Source: an uncultured Campylobacter sp. (lineage in GTDB: Bacteria; Campylobacterota; Campylobacteria; Campylobacterales; Campylobacteraceae). Taken from it: a stretch of 11,795 nucleotides of DNA. This document shows positions 7,430 to 11,795 of this stretch, piece by piece. Made by a program: the position numbers and the translations under genes. The notes under the pieces are model-generated. The model searched no databases, was not told the origin of the DNA, and saw only the letters and a list, made by a program, of their open reading frames with translations. The stretch's first letter is position 1. Each line of letters opens with the position of its first letter. The stretch covers positions 1-11,795 of the forward strand of contig CAJPSJ010000036.1 of the NCBI GenBank assembly GCA_905373295.1, written 5' to 3'.

Positions 7430-8023
7430 ATGAGATTAAAAATTTTAACCGCATTTTTACTGGCGGCGATATTTGGCGGATGCGCGGCGTTTCGAGGCAA
7501 GGTATATATATTGGAGGATCCCAAGGTAAAGGAAGCGTATAGCGCGATAGAGTTACCGTATAGCATTAAGATAGATGGAGAAACTTTTACCAGAAAGTAT
7601 AAAAATCTTGCGGCGGCATATTATTTTTTAAACGGCGAGGAAGGATTTGGCTGGAGTAAGCTCGTATCTATATCATATTTCAACGACGTAAAAAATATCG
7701 ATGAGTATGCGTATGGGATATATCAAGCGATCGAAGAGGCCAATGCGGGAAAAAAACAAGAGGATCGACGCTCCTTCGGCATTTTAAAGACCAACCATAC
7801 GCAAGCTATAATAGTACTCCTCAATCCGCCCGCCCCCGGAGATCCTAATTTCAATAAATATGAAGTCGATCTAATGGTTGCAGATATGCAAAGCTGCGGA
7901 CTTGTACTTGTGCAATACGCGAAAAATTTTGATTCGGATAGAGATTTTAAAAAGATGCGAAAATTTATAAAGGAAAATAAAGCTAAAATTTTATCGCAGA
8001 TGCCGAAGATCAAGTGCAGGTAG
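7430..8023 (+). CDS. Predicted lipoprotein of unknown function
   Basis: The protein is 197 residues. The first 18 form a lipoprotein signal peptide: basic MRLK, a hydrophobic run LTAFLLAAIF, then GGC with C18 as the lipidated cysteine. Phe at -3 is slightly unusual. The mature part is soluble and mixed alpha/beta, with no domain I recognise; it has a Pro-rich turn NPPAPGDPNF (132-141), two further cysteines (C156, C196) that could form a disulphide, and a basic C-terminal helix (171-190). The ATG is preceded by AAGGAG with five bases between. It is divergent from the YcaD-like MFS gene across about 100 bases and converges on msbA. By hand count its body is about 39% G+C, clearly below msbA (about half or more), and it lacks AAATTT from about 7447 to 7920. 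This may mean relaxed selection or recent arrival. Confidence 0.8.
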   Translation: MRLKILTAFLLAAIFGGCAAFRGKVYILEDPKVKEAYSAIELPYSIKIDGETFTRKYKNLAAAYYFLNGEEGFGWSKLVSISYFNDVKNIDEYAYGIYQAIEEANAGKKQEDRRSFGILKTNHTQAIIVLLNPPAPGDPNFNKYEVDLMVADMQSCGLVLVQYAKNFDSDRDFKKMRKFIKENKAKILSQMPKIKCR

Positions 8024-8351
8024 CGCCTAAAAGCCCAACGTGCGATAAAATTTTACCGCAGCGGTTTTAAAACGGCGCAAGCCTTTAAATTTAGTGGCAG
8101 CCTGCAATGAAGCGCTAAAATTTTAAGATAAATTTTAATCCAAACGTTAAAGCTCTAGCGGTCGTGCCTCGTCGCACCAAAGAGTCGAGTTTTATTGAAA
8201 AGCCCTGCGGTCGAAGCGGCGATCCGCGCGGCTAAATTTTAAAATAAAATTTCAATCCTTGCGGATAAACTTATGCGGCTTACTTCAAAGCTAAAATTTC
8301 AAAATTTCATAGAGCAAAACCGGGGCGCAAAAGGGGCAGAATTTTAAAGCT
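8024..8351. other. Gene-free stretch between the convergent lipoprotein gene and msbA
   Basis: No gene was seen. The stretch holds about eight AAATTT words, some paired into A+T hairpins: TAAAATTT (8116-8123) with AAATTTTA (8130-8137) over a 6-base loop, and AAATTTTA (8234-8241) with TAAAATTT (8245-8252) over a 3-base loop. These could act as weak bidirectional terminators for the two converging genes, but they have no G+C-rich stem, so I do not call them. The 13-base string TTAAAGCTCTAGC at 8147-8159 recurs at 8344-8356 across the msbA stop codon. Confidence 0.55.
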
Positions 8352-10073
8352 CTAGCCGTTTTGCATGATCCCCTTTAGGCTGCGATACTCCTCGCACTCG
8401 CCCGTTAGCTTCGCGTCGGTGCCGATAGCGAGGATGCGGCCGTTTTTCATCACGGCGATATTATCGGCGCGTTCGATCGTGGATAGGCGGTGGGCGATTA
8501 CAAAGACGATTTTGCTTTGTTTGATCTTTTCGATGACGTTTGAGATCTCCTTTTCGCTTGCGTTATCCAGCGCCGAAGTCGCCTCGTCGAATATTAAAAT
8601 TTGCGGGTCCTTATACAGCGCGCGCGCGATGGCGATACGCTGGCGCTGTCCGCCGCTAAGATTTGCGCCGAACTCGCTAAGCACGGTGTAAATTCCATCT
8701 TTCATCGAGCTTACGAACTCATAGGCGTTGGCGAGCTTGAGCGCTTCAATGACGCGCTGCTCGTTAAATTCCGCGCCGTAGCTTACGTTTTGAGCGATCG
8801 TGTCGTTGAAAATATAGACGCGCTGGCTTACCAGACCGATATTTTCGCGCAGGCTAGGGATGCTAAACTCGCCGATCTCGTCGTTGCCGTTGAATAAAAT
8901 TTTACCGCTGCTTGCGTCGTAAAAGCGCATCAGCAGGTTCACGACCGAGCTTTTGCCGCCGCCGCTGTTTCCGACGAGCGCTAAAATTTCGCCCTTTTTG
9001 ACGCTGAAGCTTATGTCTTTTAGCGCCGCCTTGTCGCCGTAGTTTAGCGACACGTCGCAAAAGCTCACCGAGCCTATCTCGCCCATCTGCTTGCCGCCTC
9101 CGACGATCGTAGGCTCCAAGTCTATCAGCTCAAACGTCCGCTCGCTCGCTGCGATGGCGTCTTGCATGTTGTTGTATAGCGAGGAGACCTTTTTTATCGG
9201 GGTGTAGACCATAAAAAGCGCTGTAAGGAAGCTGAAAAAGCTGCCGATGCTCATCTGGCCCGCGATGACCTCCTGTCCTCCGACGATGATCACCACGGCG
9301 ATGCCCACGGCGCCCAGCATCTCCATGATCGGGCTTACCAGGCACGCCGTTACGACCGCCTTTAAATTTAGACCGAAAAATTTCTTGTTTTCGGCGTTAA
9401 ATTTCTCCACTTCAAAGTTCTCGGCGTTACTTGCCTTGACGATTTCGATGTTGGAGTAAATTTGACTGAGCGCCGAGGATATATCAGAGGTTTTTTCTTG
9501 AGACTCGCGCGAAATTTTTTTCATCCGCTTTGCAAGGCGCGAGAGCGGATATATCGCGCACGGAAAGACCACGAGTGCGAAAAATGAAAGCTTTGGGCTC
9601 TGATAGATCACGACGCCCAAAAGCCCCAAAATCGTAATGATCTGCGTGAAAAAATCGGGGATCATATTCGAAACCACGACGCGGATACGCTCGATGTCGT
9701 TGATCGTGCGACTGATGAGCTCGCCCGTGCGGAAGCGGTTAAAAAAATCCACATCCAGCCGCACGAGGCTTGCGACGAGCCTATCGCGGAAGCGGCGCAC
9801 CGTGTCTTGACCGATGAAGGCGGTGAAGTAGTTTTGCATAAACGCGCCGCCGCTTTTCATCGCGAAAACCACGATGATCGCGATCGGAAGCGTATAGAGA
9901 TACGGCTCGTTTTTTTCTACGAAAATTTTGTTTAAAACGGGTTCGACCAGCTTCGCGCTCGCAGCAGTCGCCACACTCGTCATCACCATACCCAAAATCG
10001 CCAATGCAAACTGCGGCTTGTAATCCCTAAAATAGGGCTTAAAGCGCGATAGTAAAGTTTTAAAGCCGTTCAA
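8352..10073 (-). CDS. msbA: MsbA-type lipid A/lipooligosaccharide flippase, ABC half-transporter
   Basis: The protein is 573 residues, the usual length of a fused membrane plus ATPase half-transporter that works as a homodimer, flipping lipid A-core across the inner membrane. The membrane domain (about 20-310) has about six helices and the conserved loop FFNRFRTGELISRTINDIERI (110-130). The ATPase domain (about 335-573) has Walker A GNSGGGKSS (368-376), Q-loop Q417, signature LSGGQ (472-476), Walker B ILIFDE (492-497), D-loop SALD and H-loop H528, so it should be active. The start is TTG at 10073, preceded by AAGGAT six to seven bases away; the next in-frame Met (29) lies inside the first helix. 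From memory, C. jejuni msbA (Cj0803) follows cysS, as here. A drug-exporting ABC homologue is the alternative, but order and sequence favour MsbA. A 1.16-kb repeat-filled gap separates it from cysS, so it must have its own promoter. Confidence 0.88.
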   Translation of the reverse strand: MNGFKTLLSRFKPYFRDYKPQFALAILGMVMTSVATAASAKLVEPVLNKIFVEKNEPYLYTLPIAIIVVFAMKSGGAFMQNYFTAFIGQDTVRRFRDRLVASLVRLDVDFFNRFRTGELISRTINDIERIRVVVSNMIPDFFTQIITILGLLGVVIYQSPKLSFFALVVFPCAIYPLSRLAKRMKKISRESQEKTSDISSALSQIYSNIEIVKASNAENFEVEKFNAENKKFFGLNLKAVVTACLVSPIMEMLGAVGIAVVIIVGGQEVIAGQMSIGSFFSFLTALFMVYTPIKKVSSLYNNMQDAIAASERTFELIDLEPTIVGGGKQMGEIGSVSFCDVSLNYGDKAALKDISFSVKKGEILALVGNSGGGKSSVVNLLMRFYDASSGKILFNGNDEIGEFSIPSLRENIGLVSQRVYIFNDTIAQNVSYGAEFNEQRVIEALKLANAYEFVSSMKDGIYTVLSEFGANLSGGQRQRIAIARALYKDPQILIFDEATSALDNASEKEISNVIEKIKQSKIVFVIAHRLSTIERADNIAVMKNGRILAIGTDAKLTGECEEYRSLKGIMQNG

Positions 10074-10111
10074 ATGCTATCCTTTTTTATAAAATTTTTA
10101 AAATTTAAAAT

Positions 10112-10234
10112 CCAAAAATTTCTGAAATTTTAACATTTACAATTCCAAAATTCATGAAATTTTAGAATTTCCAACACAAAATTCTTGAAATTTTAGAATT
10201 TATAATCCCAAAATTCTTGAAATTTTAAAATTTC
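10112..10234. repeat. Four degenerate ~32-base tandem repeats upstream of msbA
   Basis: Units start near 10112, 10145, 10176 and 10208 (periods 33, 31 and 32). The core is CCAAAATTCTTGAAATTTTA followed by GAATTT or AAATTT and a variable end. Each unit has three AATT centres; in units two to four these fall at 10150, 10159, 10167, 10181, 10190, 10198, 10213, 10222 and 10230. The average spacing is about 10.5 bases, one helical turn. The last unit contains the perfect 16-base palindrome GAAATTTTAAAATTTC (10219-10234). The array ends about 40 bases upstream of the msbA start and could be curved DNA in its promoter region. A minus-strand TATAAAT near 10199-10206 is a possible -10 box. Confidence 0.75.
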
Positions 10235-10727
10235 GGCCGCGAGGCAGCACGAAATTTATGGGGCGGCGCGGGACTAATTTGCGCTTCGCAAGCCCACTAA
10301 ATCAACTCGCTCGCATGCGGCGATCGTGCGGACGACGCCGAGATTTAGCTTTTTTTGTTTGCTGCTTTTAAAGCGTAAAGCGCTTTAAAATGGCTTTTGT
10401 GCATCGCAGACCGGTTTTTACATTGCCATTTTTAAAGCTCAAAGTGCCTTAAAAGCGAGCGAGTTTTTATCCATCACGATCTTTCGCGCTTTCGCGAGCC
10501 ATTAAGCGTTAAATGCTTTGAGGCGCCATAAAGCGCTACAAAGTGCCGTATCGTAATTGCATCGCGTTATATCGCTATTTTGCAGCGCCGCGCCGCATTG
10601 CGCTTTTGCGCCGCCACACCGCCGAATGAAAATCGCAGCCTGTCTTGTGGCTTTGCCGCTACATCAGCCGTATCTACAAATGAAATCGCGACTTTCATCG
10701 CTGCGTGCACCCGCGTACAATATCGCT
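10235..10727. other. Gene-free stretch with a cluster of AAAGCGC-type hairpins
   Basis: No supported gene; the short open frames here have no ribosome site. A series of related imperfect hairpins is visible. TTTTAAAGC (10430-10438) pairs with GCCTTAAAA (10446-10454) with one mismatch. TCGCG (10484-10488) pairs with CGCGA (10493-10497). Looser AAGCG/TGCTT and AAAGCGC copies follow at 10502-10545. Near 10625 and 10679, ATGAAA(A)TCGC strings resemble the head of the larger repeat that begins at 10728. Confidence 0.5.
10366..10390. repeat. Perfect 10-bp inverted repeat
   Basis: TTTTAAAGCG (10366-10375) and CGCTTTAAAA (10381-10390) are exact reverse complements with a 5-base loop TAAAG. The centre also forms a 12-base palindrome TAAAGCGCTTTA (10376-10387). 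Neither strand has a clean T-run after the stem, and no gene ends nearby, so it is not called a terminator. Confidence 0.7.
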
Positions 10728-11160
10728 ATAAAAATCGCGCCAAAATTTGCACGTCACCACAGCATGTTCCACTGCACCTAGTCGCGTTAAAATTTACGCA
10801 CAGGCTGCCGCAGTGCTACTTTCACTGCGCTGCATCGCAACTTTGCATCGCCAATTGCCATAAAATCGCGTTAAAATTTACGCACAGACAAGCCGTAGTG
10901 CACCGCTGTAACGCGCCATATCGCGCCGCCGCATCGTCCATTGCCGATAAAACGCGGTAAATACGCGCAGACACCGTAGCGCTACTCCATTTTGCCACGG
11001 CTATATCAGCCGCGCCGACGAATAAAAATAGCGATCCGTCTTGCGCCTCTGTCGCTGCGTCGTGCCACACATCGCATAACTCCTGCGCCGTATCACTAAA
11101 TAAAATCACGCGCCGTATCGAAATGCCGCAGATAAAAATCGCGCTAAAATTTACGCACGA
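10728..11160. repeat. Degenerate tandem array, units mostly 75-87 bases
   Basis: Unit heads resembling ATAAAATCGCG lie at about 10728, 10776 (diverged head), 10860, 10947, 11022, 11100 and 11132. Most are followed by TTAAAATTTACGCACAG and then (A/G)CCG(C/T)AG(C/T)GC. The copies at 10782-10803 and 10866-10887 share 22 identical bases. Similarity extends through the spacers of the middle units: GCATCG-CCA-TTGCC precedes the heads at 10860 and 10947. These are therefore real tandem copies and not isolated motifs. The last unit (11132-11159) is short and ends at ACGCACGA. Short frames through it on both strands repeat the same peptide fragments and are treated as spurious. Confidence 0.65.
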
Positions 11161-11207
11161 ATTAGCGTTCGGATTTGCACCCCGCTATAGTAAAAATCAT
11201 AAAATTT

Positions 11208-11237
11208 AACGTAAAATTTTGCGCTAAATTTTACGTT
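11208..11237 (-). terminator. Hairpin abutting the cysS stop codon, probable terminator
   Basis: AACGTAAAATTT (11208-11219) and AAATTTTACGTT (11226-11237) are perfect 12-base reverse complements around a 6-base loop. The stem touches the cysS stop codon (11238-11240). On the minus strand it is followed by AAATTTTATGATTTTTAC, T-rich but not a clean run. The stem is A+T-rich for an intrinsic terminator, yet its exact placement at the end of cysS favours that role. Each arm contains an AAATTT word. Confidence 0.55.
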
Positions 11238-11795
11238 CTACTCCGCTGCGACCTCCCAAACGGTGCCGCCAGGCGTATCCATCACTTCGATCTTCATATC
11301 CGTAAGGCGCGCCCTGATGGCATCTGCGCTCGCAAAATTTTTTTCAGCCTTTGCCTGCGCGCGCTGTTTTATCAGCTCCTCGATCTGTGCCCTTTGCTGC
11401 TCGCTTACGCCGAAGCGAAAGTATTCGGTCTCATCCTCATATAAAATTCCGAGCGTCTGCTTTGCAAACTCCAAATTTGCAGCGATACGGGCTTTTAGCG
11501 CCTTGTCTTTTGGCGCGCGATCGAGCGCTTCATTCGCGCCTGCTACGAAGCTATCGAGCACCGCAAGCGCGCCTGAGGTGTTGAGATCATCGCTTAAAAA
11601 TTCCATCATCTCCGATCTAAATTTAGCCTCCGCAGCAGGCAGCTCGGACGTGGAATTTTTAGGTTTGGAATTTGGCGCCGCGTTTGAGCTTAAATTTTGA
11701 GATTCGTTCGAAGCTAAATTTTGCCCTGCAGTGGGAGCTAAAACGTCACGCACGCGCTTTTTAAGGCGGTAAATTTTATCGAGCCTCTTTTTGCT
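11238..11795 (-). CDS. cysS: Cysteinyl-tRNA synthetase, C-terminal part (5' end beyond window)
   Basis: 185 C-terminal residues are present. The frame is open to the right edge and begins SKKRLDKIYRLKKRVRDVL. That is the helical DALR-type region of CysRS, the cytoplasmic enzyme that charges tRNA-Cys; the catalytic HIGH and KMSKS motifs would lie outside the window. Recognisable parts are SEMMEFLSDDLNTSGALAVL, the helix with AQIEELIKQRAQAKAEKNFA and the conserved ending ADAIRARLTDMKIEVMDTPGGTVWE. A 39-residue Ala/Asn/Ser-rich insertion (11622-11738, from APTAGQNL to PAAEAK) sits between RVRDVL and FRSEMMEF; I recall no such stretch in the C. jejuni protein. A GTG at 11753 could be mistaken for a start, but conserved CysRS sequence continues upstream. 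msbA is the next gene downstream, as in C. jejuni, but 1.16 kb away. Confidence 0.93.
   Translation of the reverse strand, partial: SKKRLDKIYRLKKRVRDVLAPTAGQNLASNESQNLSSNAAPNSKPKNSTSELPAAEAKFRSEMMEFLSDDLNTSGALAVLDSFVAGANEALDRAPKDKALKARIAANLEFAKQTLGILYEDETEYFRFGVSEQQRAQIEELIKQRAQAKAEKNFASADAIRARLTDMKIEVMDTPGGTVWEVAAE

Noticed and set aside
7330..7566. N-terminal extension of the YcaD-like MFS protein to an ATG at 7566
   Set aside because: It would overlap the divergent lipoprotein gene and its own likely -10 box. The extra ~79 residues are not membrane-like and have no ribosome site.
10557..11109. Several open frames on both strands in the cysS-msbA gap
   Set aside because: They are by-products of the tandem array: the same peptide bits recur wherever the repeat core recurs, and no start has a ribosome site.
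10728..11160. CRISPR array
   Set aside because: Repeats are diverged, the homology extends through the spacers, and no cas genes are present.
10074..11237. tRNA, tmRNA, RNase P or SRP RNA gene in the large gap
   Set aside because: I looked for the T-loop GTTCGA pattern and the conserved RNase P, tmRNA and SRP cores and saw none.
11751..11753. GTG as the start of a short independent gene
   Set aside because: Conserved CysRS sequence (KKRLDKIYRLKKR) continues upstream in frame to the window edge.

Overview
The window looks like chromosome from an oral-type Campylobacter (C. gracilis/showae/concisus-like). The reasons are epsilonproteobacterial proteins (futalosine-pathway MqnC, a Campylobacter-type MsbA, a CysRS C-terminus close to my memory of the C. 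jejuni protein), roughly half G+C, and the word AAATTT scattered everywhere. Genus is an inference; species is a guess.

Layout. Bases 1-37 hold the last residues of a plus-strand protein that ends like an outer-membrane beta-barrel. After a gene-free stretch comes, on the minus strand, an M16-family peptidase homologue without its zinc motif (420-1679). A 679-base gap rich in AAATTT follows. Next is a minus-strand operon of three overlapping genes, transcribed from about 4877 leftwards: an SPFH/band-7 membrane protein, a short NfeD protein and the radical-SAM menaquinone enzyme MqnC. Divergent from it is a plus-strand MFS transporter (4976-6166), which converges on a second, unrelated MFS transporter (minus, TTG or ATG start near 7329/7317). 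Divergent from that is an unrecognised lipoprotein (7430-8023). It converges on msbA (8352-10073, minus, TTG start). A 1.16-kb gene-free region made of several degenerate repeat families separates msbA from the end of cysS (11238 to the right edge, minus).

How the genes relate. Most products act at the cell envelope: lipid A core flipping (MsbA), membrane microdomain proteins (SPFH/NfeD), two exporters or uptake carriers, a lipoprotein and an outer-membrane protein. MqnC makes a menaquinone precursor, and its translation is probably coupled to NfeD. From memory, C. jejuni carries cysS-msbA-pyrD-M16 peptidase-dapA in a row. Here cysS, msbA and the M16 gene keep that order and strand, but pyrD is absent between msbA and the M16 gene and about 6.7 kb of other genes lies there.

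The most striking signal is not a gene. The palindrome AAATTT (a form of RAATTY) occurs about 100 times by hand count, against about 3-5 expected by chance. It is densest between genes, pairs into hairpins, repeats at about 24-base intervals, encodes Glu-Ile-Leu via the same nine bases in six unrelated proteins, and makes up a disordered tail (NfeD) and an insertion (CysRS). An uptake-sequence-like role is proposed as a hypothesis. No CRISPR array, tRNA, rRNA, insertion sequence or defence system was seen.
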